Shown here: positions 10,083 through 20,979 of the stretch, one piece after another
Layout: each line of letters opens with the position of its first letter
How positions within the stretch are numbered: position 1 is the first letter of the stretch
Origin: Hymenobacter sp. UV11
GTDB lineage: Bacteria; Bacteroidota; Bacteroidia; Cytophagales; Hymenobacteraceae
DNA: 64,000 nt
Direction of reading: 5' to 3'
Assembly: GCF_004684095.1 (NCBI RefSeq)
Contig: NZ_SRII01000005.1
Location: forward strand, 310,001 to 374,000
Notes under the pieces: generated by a model
The model's input: only the letters and a program-made list of their open reading frames with translations
Databases searched by the model: none
What the model was told of the DNA's origin: nothing
Translations under genes and position numbers: made by a program

Positions 10083-11780
10083 ATACAGCGTAAAATGCTC
10101 GGCCAGCGGCCCCAGCGCGAGGGCCGGGAAGAAGGCCAGCGCGGCGATAATCCAAATCACGAAGAAGACCATGATGCCGAAGGTGCCGGTGTCGGTGCGC
10201 AGGGTGCCGGCGCTTTCGGGCACGTACTTTTTGCGGGCCAGGATGCCAGCGATGGCCACCGGGCCGATGATGGGCAGGTAGCGGGCCAGCAGCAGCACTA
10301 CCCCCGTCGAAATGTTCCACCAGGGCGTGTTGTCGCCCAGCCCCTCGAAGCCCGAGCCGTTGTTGGCGGCCGAGGAAGTGTACTCGTAGAGCATTTCGGA
10401 GAAGCCGTGGTAGCCGGGGTTGGCCAGCCAGCCGGCGTAGGCGGTGGGGTTGCCGGTGTAGAGGTGGGCGGCCAGGGCGGTACCCGTGAGGATGAGCAGC
10501 GGGTGCAGCAGGGCAATGAGGATGGCGATTTTCATCTCGCGGGCCTCGATTTTCTTGCCCAAAAACTCGGGCGTGCGCCCCACCATCAGCCCCGAGATAA
10601 ACACGGCCACGATGATGAACACGAAGAAGTTGAGAAAGCCGACCCCTACCCCCCCGTAGAAGGCGTTCGTCATCATGCCGAGCAGCGTATTCATGCCCGA
10701 TAAGGGTGTGAGGGAGTCGTGCATGGCATTGACCGAGCCGTTGGAGGTGACGGTAGTTTGGATGGCCCAGAGTGCCGAGGCCGGCGCGCCGAGGCGCATT
10801 TCCTTGCCTTCGAGCGAGCCCAGGCTCTGGTCGACGCCCAGGTGGGTAATGGCGGGGTTGCCGTGCATTTCGAGGTACACGGTGGGTACTTGCAGCAGCA
10901 GGTAGCCGGCCGTCATCACCCCAAACACCATCCAGCCCAGCCGGGGCCGGCGCAGGTAGTAGCCAAAAGCCAGGGCCATGGCGATGGGAATGAGCACGAT
11001 AGCGCCATTCTCCACGGCATTGGTGAGGAAGGTCGGGTTTTCGAGCGGGTGGGCCGAGTTGACGCCGTAGTAGCCGCCGCCGTTGGTGCCGATTTGCTTG
11101 ATGCCAATCATGGCGGCGGCCGGGCCGCGGCTCACGAAGGTGCTGTCGCCCTGCACAGTAATCACCGGCGCTTTGGCCAGCCACGTCATGGGCGTGCCCT
11201 GGAAAGCCACCACCAGCGCCACGATGAGCGAGAGGGGTAGCAGCACCCGCGTGATGCTGCGCACGAAGTACACGTAGTAGTTGCCGAGCTTCTCGCCGGC
11301 CCCTTCGCGCAGGGCGTTGAAGACGACCACGCAGGCGGCCATGCCCGTAGCGGCCGTCACAAACTGCAAGAACATCAGGCAGAACACCTGCGAGAAGTAC
11401 GTAGCGCCCGACTCGCCCGAGTAGTGCTGCAAGTTGCAGTTGACCAGGAAGGAGATGGCCGTGTTAAACGCCTGGTCGGGCGTCATACTGGGGTTGTGGT
11501 CGGGGTTGAGGGGTAGGCTGCCCTGGGTGCAGAGCACGAGCATGGCCCAGCCAAACCACACGATGTTGATGGCCAGCAGCGCCAGTAGGTGCTGCTGCCA
11601 GGTCATCTCGCGCTCGGGGCGCACGCCGCCTAGGCGGTAGAGCAGCCGCTCGAAAGGCAGCAGGAAATCAGACCAGCTTTTATCGCCCCGGTAAATGGTA
11701 GCCAGGTAGCGGCCGAGCGGCACGGCCAGCAGCACCGTCGTCAGAAAAATGACGCCAATACCGAGTAGTTCTTTGTTCAT
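10080..11780 (-). CDS. kdpA: Potassium-transporting ATPase subunit A
   Basis: A 566-residue polytopic membrane protein, the normal KdpA length. It contains selectivity-filter-like segments such as GTNGGGYYGVNSAHPLENP, VNCNLQHYSGESGAT and TSSAANNGSGFEG. KdpA is the K+-binding channel-like subunit of the Kdp complex. It is encoded after kdpF and before kdpB. An inverted repeat lies on each side of the gene. Confidence 0.98.
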   Translation of the reverse strand: MNKELLGIGVIFLTTVLLAVPLGRYLATIYRGDKSWSDFLLPFERLLYRLGGVRPEREMTWQQHLLALLAINIVWFGWAMLVLCTQGSLPLNPDHNPSMTPDQAFNTAISFLVNCNLQHYSGESGATYFSQVFCLMFLQFVTAATGMAACVVVFNALREGAGEKLGNYYVYFVRSITRVLLPLSLIVALVVAFQGTPMTWLAKAPVITVQGDSTFVSRGPAAAMIGIKQIGTNGGGYYGVNSAHPLENPTFLTNAVENGAIVLIPIAMALAFGYYLRRPRLGWMVFGVMTAGYLLLQVPTVYLEMHGNPAITHLGVDQSLGSLEGKEMRLGAPASALWAIQTTVTSNGSVNAMHDSLTPLSGMNTLLGMMTNAFYGGVGVGFLNFFVFIIVAVFISGLMVGRTPEFLGKKIEAREMKIAILIALLHPLLILTGTALAAHLYTGNPTAYAGWLANPGYHGFSEMLYEYTSSAANNGSGFEGLGDNTPWWNISTGVVLLLARYLPIIGPVAIAGILARKKYVPESAGTLRTDTGTFGIMVFFVIWIIAALAFFPALALGPLAEHFTLY

Positions 11781-11816
11781 GGTTGTAGTAGCTTGAGGAC
11801 GAATGGCTTATTAGCG

Positions 11817-11927
11817 CCAATTGTCATTGCGAGCGTAGCGCGGCAATCGCATCCGGACGAAACCTGCGCCAGTCGTTCGTTCATCGTTCTGGTGCGATTG
11901 CCGCGCTGCGCTCGCAATGACAATTGG
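11817..11927. repeat. Inverted repeat, GTCATTGCGAGCG family (copy 1)
   Basis: Arms 11817-11851 and 11893-11927 form a 35-base inverted repeat with one mismatch. The arm word GTCATTGCGAGCG is known as a dispersed repeat in many bacterial genomes. It lies between kdpF and kdpA. A second copy is at 38430-38540. Confidence 0.95.
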
Positions 11928-11947
11928 TTCGCGCAGCGCGAAATCCG

Positions 11948-12028
11948 TTAAAATTTCTCCGGTTTCAGCAGCACATAGCTGAGGTAGCCAAACGTGGCCA
12001 GGGAGAGCAATAGCAAGGCAAGCATCAT
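11948..12028 (-). CDS. kdpF: KdpF small membrane subunit
   Basis: A 26-codon reading frame whose product is MMLALLLLSLATFGYLSYVL followed by LKPEKF. This is one membrane segment plus the PEKF ending typical of KdpF. It is shorter than most gene-finding cut-offs. Two ATG codons are adjacent (12026-12028 and 12023-12025) and either may be used. It sits between a second tiny ORF and kdpA. KdpF stabilises the KdpABC complex in the inner membrane. Confidence 0.92.
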   Translation of the reverse strand: MMLALLLLSLATFGYLSYVLLKPEKF

Positions 12029-12040
12029 GGCAGCAAGGGA

Positions 12041-12136
12041 TTAGATGTTATCGAAAAAATCAACCGACTTGTAGCAGAGCCAGAAGAGGCCAATACCAGC
12101 AGAAGCAAGCAGCGGGGCAAGAAGGGCAGCAGACAT
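12041..12136 (-). CDS. Putative 31-residue membrane protein upstream of kdpF
   Basis: The frame starts at ATG 12134-12136, ends at TAA 12041-12043 and lies 12 bases before kdpF. The product has a hydrophobic stretch (about residues 3-22) and then a short polar tail, YKSVDFFDNI. The 11 bases up to and including its start codon (TTGCTGCCATG) are repeated exactly before kdpF, which suggests a shared translation signal. No known function is recognised. Position, size and topology suggest an accessory small subunit of Kdp. Confidence 0.6.
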   Translation of the reverse strand: MSAALLAPLLASAGIGLFWLCYKSVDFFDNI

Positions 12137-12294
12137 GGCAGCAAGAAAAGGGGTTATGAATGGGTGTGCCCTCCTCTTGGCAAACCCCAGCCCCGCCTAC
12201 CCCCGCCCCGCACAGCAAAGGGCCAACTAACTCATTGTCAATTAGTAAATTTTTACTCGCGTTGCTTTCAGCAAGCCCTACCCCGCAGTCGGGA

Positions 12295-12329
12295 CTAGCG
12301 TTTTGCTAGGGCACTTTGCAAAACGCTAG
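12295..12329. repeat. CTAGCGTTTTGC inverted repeat, copy 1
   Basis: Perfect 12-base arms CTAGCGTTTTGC (12295-12306) and GCAAAACGCTAG (12318-12329) enclose TAGGGCACTTT. A diverged copy follows about 210 bases downstream. Confidence 0.75.
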
Positions 12330-12504
12330 CCTGGCGCGGCAGCACGCCTGGTAGTGGCCGGCCGGCATAAGCTGGCGGACTAGTGCGCACCGGTGGGGCT
12401 GCCGTGGAGGGGTAGGACGCGGCGGGACGCGTTATTACTAGCGTTGGCGAGGTAGTAGTCGGCGGGGCGCCGCAGGCTATCAGTTATGGCACGGCGGCGC
12501 TCAA

Positions 12505-12539
12505 CTAGCGTTTCACTAGGGTGCTGTGCAAAGTGCTAG
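12505..12539. repeat. CTAGCGTTTTGC inverted repeat, diverged copy 2
   Basis: CTAGCGTTTCACTAGGGTGC followed by TGTGCAAAGTGCTAG aligns without gaps to 12295-12329. The substitutions leave the arms only partly paired. Confidence 0.6.
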
Positions 12540-12652
12540 GGCACTCACCGCCTGCCAGGGCCACTACAGGGCCGCCAGGCGGGTTTTGGGTCGGTTGGCC
12601 CCGCTTTGGCAGGGTAGGCCGAGCCCCTCCCCTAGCCGGGGCCTCCTGTTCC

Positions 12653-12964
12653 ATGCCCGATTTACTCACCGAAATCACCCACGCCGCCAAGGCGTACTAC
12701 GCCCAAACCAACGACTTTCCCCTCACGGCCACCGACTTCTACGACTGGCTGGGGGCGCTGCCCGACGCCCGGCAAGCCGAGGTGCTGGCGCGCGGCTTCA
12801 TCACCAGCCAGGCCGAGCCCGACTTTCTGCGCTACTGCCTCGAATGCCGGGGCTACGCCATGCGCCCCTTCATGGCCGAGCGCCTCTCGGTAGACGCCTA
12901 CTTGCTGTGGGCTGCCCACGGCGAGTTCAACGGCGACCTGCCGGCGCACACGGTCAGCCGCTAG
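12653..12964 (+). CDS. Conserved-looking hypothetical protein, 103 residues
   Basis: The frame is open from 12521, but protein-like sequence begins at ATG 12653 (MPDLLTEITHAAKAYYAQTN). The product is soluble, has no signal peptide and looks mainly helical. It contains a short Cys pair region, RYCLECRGYAMRPF. Codon use matches the neighbours. It is encoded divergently from the kdp genes and convergently with the regulator gene, so it is probably monocistronic. No family was recognised. Confidence 0.65.
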   Translation: MPDLLTEITHAAKAYYAQTNDFPLTATDFYDWLGALPDARQAEVLARGFITSQAEPDFLRYCLECRGYAMRPFMAERLSVDAYLLWAAHGEFNGDLPAHTVSR

Positions 12965-12965
12965 C

Positions 12966-13024
12966 CTGTCACTCCGTTTCCGGCTATGCGACTCGTTCAA
13001 CGATAAACGGAGTGCCACTCCGTT

Positions 13025-13028
<4 letters not shown>
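12966..13028. repeat. Inverted repeat, ACGGAGTG family (copy 2, partial)
   Basis: A complete hairpin unit (AAACGGAGTGCCACTCCGTTT) is preceded by a half unit (CACTCCGTTT) across a spacer that resembles that of copy 1 at 7838-7920. The terminal TTTTAC again contains the minus-strand TAA stop, here that of the response regulator gene. Confidence 0.85.
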
Positions 13029-14401
<1,373 letters not shown>

Positions 14402-14523
14402 GGGGCAAAGGTCGGGCGGGCGGGGGCAAGGGCCCAGTTCCCTACCCCCTATTTTCTGGCCAAACGGCGAACACGCGACCTACTTCCGGTTGTTAGGTAT
14501 TACGCCCAGCCCCGGCTGGGCCG

Positions 14524-14531
14524 TACCTTTG
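14524..14531 (+). promoter_or_regulatory. Candidate -7 box TACCTTTG for the ABC-F gene
   Basis: TACCTTTG fits the Bacteroidota -7 consensus TANNTTTG and lies 91 bases before the ATG at 14623. A well-spaced -33 element was not obvious. Confidence 0.5.
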
Positions 14532-14622
14532 CGTTGCCACTTGTGCGCGGGCCAGCGGCTGATTTCCGCCCTACCCCCGCTTCACGCCTCACTTGCTTTT
14601 AGTGGCCCCTGCCGGCCCCGCC

Positions 14623-16533
<1,911 letters not shown>

Positions 16534-16547
16534 TTCTGAAAGCCAGA

Positions 16548-16601
16548 GAAAATGAAAGCCTCTCCAGAAGCAATTGCTTTGGGAGAGGCTTTTTATTAGG
16601 C
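16548..16601 (+). terminator. Hairpin terminator after the ABC-F gene
   Basis: AAAGCCTCTCC and GGGAGAGGCTTTTT pair around a short loop and are followed by a T-rich run, 15-20 bases after the ABC-F stop codon. The form is that of an intrinsic terminator. Confidence 0.8.
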
Positions 16602-16735
16602 ATACTATCTGTTAATCATCAATATAAAGCACGCAAAAATAATCCGCTTACTTGCTATCTATTTTGCATTCGTTTACTTTTGACCGATTGCTTAGGACCC
16701 CAAAAATAGAATAATTTAATACTGGTCCTATCAGC

Positions 16736-17638
16736 TTACTTTTTATCTAGAAAATCAAAAATTTTCTGGTAAGCCTCTTTCAGTTCACTCGCGCTTGGGC
16801 TGTGCTGACCTTCCGGCACAAATAGCACTTCGTTTTTTTGCGGTTCCTGCTTAAGTAGCGCCACAAATTTCTCGAAGGTTACGGGTGGAACCTGGTCATC
16901 TTTGCCGCCTTGCCAGATGAAAAATGGCGGGTCGTTTTTGTCGAAGTAGGTAATAGGCTCGAATTTCTGGATGTATTCTTTGGGCGCATACTCCGTGGTT
17001 TCGGGAAACAATGCGACGCCAATTGCCTTCATTACTGGCACCTCGTTGCCCATAAATACCTTCTCTACTACGTCTAACCCATCAACGGGACCGGAGAAGT
17101 TGACAACTGCGGCAATCTTGATTCCCGCAGCTAGCTTGTTGGCATAAGTTGGATCGTTGGCGGTCACTGCTACCAGGCTGGCAATGTGCGCGCCGGCCGA
17201 AAAGCCCGTCAGAATTATTCGGTCTAAATTCAGGTGGTACGTGTCGTTGTGCGCTTTCAAAAAATTCAGCGCATAGGTTAAATCTTCCGAGGCAATGGGA
17301 ATACCGCGCTTAATGCGGTAATTCATATTCACCACATTTAGCCCTTTTTTCAAATACGGCTGAATATATCGCTCCTCCCGCGACTTGTCGCTGATGTAAT
17401 ACCCGCCGCCGTGCAGAAAGACGATGGTGTAGTCCTTATTCTTTAACTTTTGGGCTGCCGACGACAGATAAATATCCATAGCCTGCTCTTTGTCAGCGCC
17501 ATAGGATACATCTTTTGTCACCTTATAAGTGGCTTGCACTTGTTCCGCAGTCTTGTCGGCTACTGAAGCTAATTGTACGGAGCACGAGCTCAGGGCCATC
17601 GAAGCGAATAGACCGAGGGAAAGGAGATTTCTGTTCAT
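16736..17638 (-). CDS. Alpha/beta-hydrolase lipoprotein (esterase-like)
   Basis: A 300-residue protein with a lipoprotein signal peptide ending in ALSSC. It shows the esterase/lipase oxyanion motif HGGGYY, the nucleophile elbow GFSAGAH, a downstream acid region (GGKDDQVPP) and a catalytic His in EGQHSPS, which is the usual Ser-Asp-His set of the BD-FAE/HSL-like group. The start is ATG 17636-17638 (MNRNLLSLGLFASM). The frame extends further upstream, but without support. The gene is visibly richer in AT codons (AAA, TTT, ATT) than its neighbours, which may mark recent transfer. Its substrate is unknown. Confidence 0.85.
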   Translation of the reverse strand: MNRNLLSLGLFASMALSSCSVQLASVADKTAEQVQATYKVTKDVSYGADKEQAMDIYLSSAAQKLKNKDYTIVFLHGGGYYISDKSREERYIQPYLKKGLNVVNMNYRIKRGIPIASEDLTYALNFLKAHNDTYHLNLDRIILTGFSAGAHIASLVAVTANDPTYANKLAAGIKIAAVVNFSGPVDGLDVVEKVFMGNEVPVMKAIGVALFPETTEYAPKEYIQKFEPITYFDKNDPPFFIWQGGKDDQVPPVTFEKFVALLKQEPQKNEVLFVPEGQHSPSASELKEAYQKIFDFLDKK

Positions 17639-17707
17639 AAAGGGAAGTTTTGACGCTAATTGCTGGCAATAGAAAGCCACTTACCAGGCAAATAAGCAAC
17701 ATACGGT

Positions 17708-17765
17708 ACGCAAAATAGGCGGGGGTAGCGCACATTTCTGCGTGCTACCCCCGCCTATTTTGCGT
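17708..17765. repeat. Perfect inverted repeat with 22-base arms
   Basis: Arms 17708-17729 and 17744-17765 (ACGCAAAATAGGCGGGGG followed by TAGC, and its complement) are perfect around a 14-base loop. It lies in a divergent gap, upstream of the esterase gene, so it is not a simple 3' terminator for either neighbour. Confidence 0.9.
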
Positions 17766-17998
17766 GCGCTCAAAACCTAACCGGCCGCGCTGCGGCAACG
17801 GCGCTTTATTTGAGGCTGGCTACGCCCTTGAAAAACTGGATGCCGCCGAAGATAATGGCGTCTTGGGTTACCACGTTGTGATTGGGGGGTAGGGTCTCTT
17901 CTATAAAGGAAGTTGAGGGAATGATGGGTGAAGAGAAAGAGGGAAGTGCCTGCAGGCTGCCGCAAACATTGTCCCAACTCAATCGGCAGGCCTGGCCG

Positions 17999-18006
17999 TA
18001 CTTTCG
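17999..18006 (+). promoter_or_regulatory. Candidate -7 box TACTTTCG for the plug gene
   Basis: TACTTTCG matches TANNTTTG with one mismatch and ends five bases before the ATG at 18012, so the mRNA would have almost no 5' leader. Confidence 0.45.
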
Positions 18007-18011
18007 TCCTT

Positions 18012-19352
18012 ATGCGCTTTCGCCCTCTCTCCTACCCCTTCCTGCTGCTGGCGGCCGGCTGTGTGCCGCTGGGCACCCCCATTACGAACCCCAACGCGCC
18101 CGTGAGCCAGCAAAAGCCGGCCGAATACTACGCCGACCGCACGCTGCGCTACCTCGACTACATCTATGACCCCAGCGTGCGCAGCGTGCAGTGCTACGTG
18201 CCCACGGGCCAGGCCAACGCCATTTTTAACCCGCCCATCGTGCCGCTGAGCCAAGAGCAGCCCGTGACGCTGGAGTTTGACGTGCTGGGCGAGCAGGCGC
18301 CGCGCCTCACGGCCAAGCTCATTCACTGCGACCTGAACTGGACGCCCTCGCAAATCACGGACATGCAGTTTTTGAGCGAGATAAACGAGTTCACGCTCAC
18401 CAATTACCAAACCTCAGTCAATACCAAAATGCCCTACTACCACTACACCTTGCAGGTGCCGCGCGTGAAGCTTAGCGGCAACTACTTGCTGGTGGTGCAA
18501 AACCAGGCGGGCGTGCCGCTGCTCTCGCGCCGCGTGTTGGTATATGAGAGCCAGGTAGTTGCGAATCTGCAACAGGGTATTCTGGCCGGCGGCATCGATG
18601 CGCGCTACGCCTACCAGCAGCTCAACTTCAACATCAACTACAGCGCCGTGGAGCTGGTGAACCCGGCCGCCGAGGTGAAGGTGGTGCTGCGCCAGAATTT
18701 TCGCTGGGATAATGCGCACTATAACCTTACCCCCACGTTTGTGCGCGACGCCGAGCGGCGGCTCGAATACCAGTACTTCAACTACGAAAATGCCTTTGCG
18801 GGCCTCAGCGAGTACCGTTATTTTGACGCGCGCTCGCTGCAAGCCAATGGGCTGGGCGTGGCGCGCCTGCTGCGCCAAACTACTCCTACCCAGGTCGAGC
18901 TGCTCGAAGAAACTACGCGCAACGGCCTGGCCTACAACCAGTACGTAGACGCCAACGGCCAGCGCGTGTTCGAAAACCGCGAGTATGGCAACGGCGCTTA
19001 CAACGGCGACTATGCCCAGGTCACCTTCAACCTGAAGGCCACAACGCCCGCGCCCGGCCCGGTGTACGTGTTTGGCGCGCTCAGCGACTGGCAGCTCAAG
19101 GACGAGTTTCGGCTGACATACGACTCGTTGCAGCAGCGCTACACCGGCCACGCGCTGCTCAAGCAGGGCTACTACAACTACGACTACGCCGTGGCCCCCA
19201 AGCGCGCCGGTGCCGCGCCCGACGAAATTTACTTCGAAGGCACCCACCAGGAAACCGAAAACCAGTACGACCTGCTGGTGTACTACCGCCCGCCGGGCAC
19301 CCGCACCGACCTGCTCATCGCCTACCAGGCGCTGGATTTGAACAAGCGCTAA
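18012..19352 (+). CDS. T9SS plug-type lipoprotein (formerly DUF5103)
   Basis: A 446-residue exported lipoprotein with lipobox LLLAAGC at the N-terminus. The body matches the DUF5103 family, now described as the plug of the type IX secretion translocon, with patterns such as YLDYIYDPSVRSVQCY, LIHCDLNWTPSQITDMQFL, FTLTNYQTSVNTKMPYYHY and GNYLLVVQNQ. The plug closes the periplasmic side of the SprA channel. The start is taken as ATG 18012, because the signal peptide begins there. The frame is open from 17928. The only obvious T9SS cargo in this window is the GH26 at 52733-54892. Confidence 0.85.
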   Translation: MRFRPLSYPFLLLAAGCVPLGTPITNPNAPVSQQKPAEYYADRTLRYLDYIYDPSVRSVQCYVPTGQANAIFNPPIVPLSQEQPVTLEFDVLGEQAPRLTAKLIHCDLNWTPSQITDMQFLSEINEFTLTNYQTSVNTKMPYYHYTLQVPRVKLSGNYLLVVQNQAGVPLLSRRVLVYESQVVANLQQGILAGGIDARYAYQQLNFNINYSAVELVNPAAEVKVVLRQNFRWDNAHYNLTPTFVRDAERRLEYQYFNYENAFAGLSEYRYFDARSLQANGLGVARLLRQTTPTQVELLEETTRNGLAYNQYVDANGQRVFENREYGNGAYNGDYAQVTFNLKATTPAPGPVYVFGALSDWQLKDEFRLTYDSLQQRYTGHALLKQGYYNYDYAVAPKRAGAAPDEIYFEGTHQETENQYDLLVYYRPPGTRTDLLIAYQALDLNKR

Positions 19353-19375
19353 GCGCCCGTTGTGCAGCGCACAAA

Positions 19376-19415
19376 AAAACCGTGCTGACCCTGAATCTGG
19401 TCGGCATGGTTTTCG
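19376..19415 (+). terminator. Terminator-like hairpin after the plug gene
   Basis: AAACCGTGCTGACC and GGTCGGCATGGTTT pair with two mismatches around CTGAATCT and end in a short T run, about 25 bases after the stop codon. Confidence 0.65.
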
Positions 19416-19430
19416 CGTAACTAGCCTGCG

Positions 19431-19450
19431 TGGCTAACAATTGTTAGCCA
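19431..19450. promoter_or_regulatory. Perfect 20-base palindrome, possible operator
   Basis: TGGCTAACAATTGTTAGCCA reads the same on both strands. It lies about 150 bases upstream of a small hypothetical gene and after the plug gene hairpin. The absence of a loop favours a dimeric protein site over a terminator. Confidence 0.4.
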
Positions 19451-19587
19451 GCCATATTAGTAACCTTTGGGCGGGCCCCAACAAGCAACTAACTCATTTT
19501 GTTTTAACCTCATTAGCGCCATTGAATGGGAGATTTTACGCACGACTCTTTTTGCCAAAATTTTTAGTTTATCATACTTTTTTTTCG

Positions 19588-19595
19588 TATCTTTG
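19588..19595 (+). promoter_or_regulatory. Candidate -7 box TATCTTTG
   Basis: This exact TANNTTTG match ends three bases before the ATG at 19599. The AT-rich DNA before it fits a promoter. A leaderless mRNA is implied if the box is used. Confidence 0.55.
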
Positions 19596-19598
19596 GTC

Positions 19599-19847
19599 AT
19601 GCGTAAGACACAGCTCCCTACCCCCCTTCCCGTGCAGCAATTCGCCCGCTGCATCGACGATACGGCCTGCCCCAAGGGCTACATTGGCGACTGGCCCACG
19701 GCTGGCCGCGTGTACTCGGTGCGCGTGCTACCCCACGCCCAAACCGGCAAAGCCCATGTGCACGTGCTGGGCTTTTATGCCGAGCGCCCCTACGGCGCTT
19801 TCGCCGCCCACCGCTTCGAGCCGGTTGCCACGCTCTGGATGAATTAA
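19599..19847 (+). CDS. Small hypothetical protein, 82 residues
   Basis: The start at ATG 19599 (MRKTQLPTPLPVQQFARCID) is chosen over the longer frame from 19467 because a -7 box lies directly before it and the upstream part is low-complexity AT-rich DNA. The product is soluble and contains two Cys (ARCIDDTACPKGYIGDWP), then GRVYSVRVLP and repeated His residues (KAHVHVLGFYAERPYG). The form suggests a small beta-rich domain. No function is recognised. It is followed by an inverted repeat and then the convergent ppk2 gene. Confidence 0.7.
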   Translation: MRKTQLPTPLPVQQFARCIDDTACPKGYIGDWPTAGRVYSVRVLPHAQTGKAHVHVLGFYAERPYGAFAAHRFEPVATLWMN

Positions 19848-19890
19848 TAAGACCTCGGCGCGCCAGGCTGCCTTGTTGCGTTTCGATAGC

Positions 19891-19985
19891 GCGTCATGCT
19901 GAATAAAGTGGCGCATCTTGGTGAGGCGTTGGGATTAGTATTCCAATGACTCGACCAAGATGCGCCACTTTATTCAGCATGACGC
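19891..19985. repeat. Inverted repeat, GTCATGCTG family (copy 2)
   Basis: Perfect 32-base arms at 19891-19922 and 19954-19985 start with GCGTCATGCTGAATAAAG. The centre contains TTGGGATTAGTATTCCAA, an inner hairpin close to that of the other copies. It lies between two convergent genes. Confidence 0.95.
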
Positions 19986-19998
19986 TTTTTAGCCCTCT

Positions 19999-20823
19999 TT
20001 ACTCAATCACCTGCGCGGCCACGTCGAAGGTGGCGGCGGGGGGCTGGGGGTTCATGTCGGCCAGTGCGGCTACCACGATTTCGGCGATGGCCAGGTCGCG
20101 GGCCCGCTTATCATTGGCCGGGATGACGTACCACGGGCACTCGGCCGTGGAGGTGGAGGCCAGCGCCTCCTGGTAGGCCGTTTGGTAGGCGTCCCATAGC
20201 TGACGCTCTTTGAGGTCGCCGGGCTCAAATTTCCAGCGCTTTTTGGGGTTGTCGAGGCGGGCTTGCAGGCGCTCGGCCTGCTCTTCCTTGGAAATGTGCA
20301 AGAAGAATTTGATAACCCGCGTGCCGTTACGCGTTAGCAATTGCTCGAAGTTAAGGATGTCCTGGTAGCGCTGTTGCCAGGTGAAGGGCTGAATGAGGCC
20401 ATGTACGCGCGTCACGAGCACGTCTTCGTAGTGCGAGCGGTTGAAAACGCCGATGTGGCCCCGGCCGGGCGTATGCCGGTGAATGCGCCACAAAAAATCA
20501 TGGTTCAGCTCCTCGGCGCTGGGCTGCTTGAAAGCCGCTACTTCCACGCCGGCCGGGTTCACGCCCGTAAACAACGCCCGAATGGTCCCGTCCTTACCCC
20601 CGGTGTCCATGCCCTGAAACACGAGCAGCAGGCTCTGGCGGTGCTCGGCGTAGAGCTTTTCCTGGTAATCGCTGAGTTGCTCGCGCAGGTCATCGAGGCG
20701 CTTTTCAACTTTCTTTTTGTGGTCGAACGGCTTGTTGTCGTCCGGGTCGATGTCAGAAAGGCGCAGGAGTGTGCGGGGTTGAACACGCACAGCAGGCGTA
20801 GTGGCGGCGGTGGCAGATGCCAT
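19999..20823 (-). CDS. ppk2: Polyphosphate kinase 2, class III-like
   Basis: A 274-residue cytoplasmic kinase that transfers phosphate between polyphosphate and nucleotides. Walker A is GMDTGGKDGT (71-80), and the lid and Walker B region reads HIGVFNRSHYEDVLVTRVH. NPKKRWKFEPGDLKER and WYVIPANDK follow, as in class III enzymes such as that of Meiothermus ruber, including the VIE C-terminus. Class III enzymes can phosphorylate AMP as well as ADP. The class is assigned from remembered similarity. The gene seems monocistronic. Confidence 0.93.
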   Translation of the reverse strand: MASATAATTPAVRVQPRTLLRLSDIDPDDNKPFDHKKKVEKRLDDLREQLSDYQEKLYAEHRQSLLLVFQGMDTGGKDGTIRALFTGVNPAGVEVAAFKQPSAEELNHDFLWRIHRHTPGRGHIGVFNRSHYEDVLVTRVHGLIQPFTWQQRYQDILNFEQLLTRNGTRVIKFFLHISKEEQAERLQARLDNPKKRWKFEPGDLKERQLWDAYQTAYQEALASTSTAECPWYVIPANDKRARDLAIAEIVVAALADMNPQPPAATFDVAAQVIE

Positions 20824-20979
20824 AGAAAAAGAACAAAAAAACGACCAGCAGCGGCCGCAGATTTATTAAACGAAAAAGGTGGTCGGTAACGTTGTATTCA
20901 TAAAGTTTTACTCGCCGCCAGCCCGTTTTTCCGGCGGCGAAAGTGCCTTCTTCAGCCGTCTCTTTTTCCGCTTCTCGCC

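Larger units (their letters stand above)
12137..12652. other. Divergent intergenic region upstream of the kdp genes
   Basis: About 516 bases lie between the kdp row (minus) and a small plus-strand gene. The part nearest kdp (about 12225-12260) is AT-richer (TCAATTAGTAAATTTTTACT) and likely holds the kdp promoter. No convincing sigma-54 box was found. The region also holds two copies of a CTAGCG-containing element (12295-12329 and 12505-12539). No other coding sequence is supported here. Confidence 0.6.
17639..18011. other. Intergenic region with an inverted repeat
   Basis: This 373-base gap separates divergent genes. It holds the 22-base-arm repeat at 17708-17765 and, at the right end, the promoter of the plug lipoprotein gene. 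A minus-strand open stretch ending at TAA 17806-17808 reads NHNVVTQDAIIFGGIQFFKG, which looks protein-like but has no start codon. It may be a decayed gene end. Confidence 0.5.

Noticed and set aside
12137..12350. Sigma-54 promoter for the kdp row
   Set aside because: A GG-N10-GC pattern occurs on the minus strand (complement of 12264-12277), but the -12 and -24 boxes fit the consensus poorly, so it is not called.
17777..17977. 66-residue minus-strand open frame
   Set aside because: Its frame gives Arg/Pro-rich nonsense; another frame there looks more protein-like but has no start codon, so only a possible remnant is noted.
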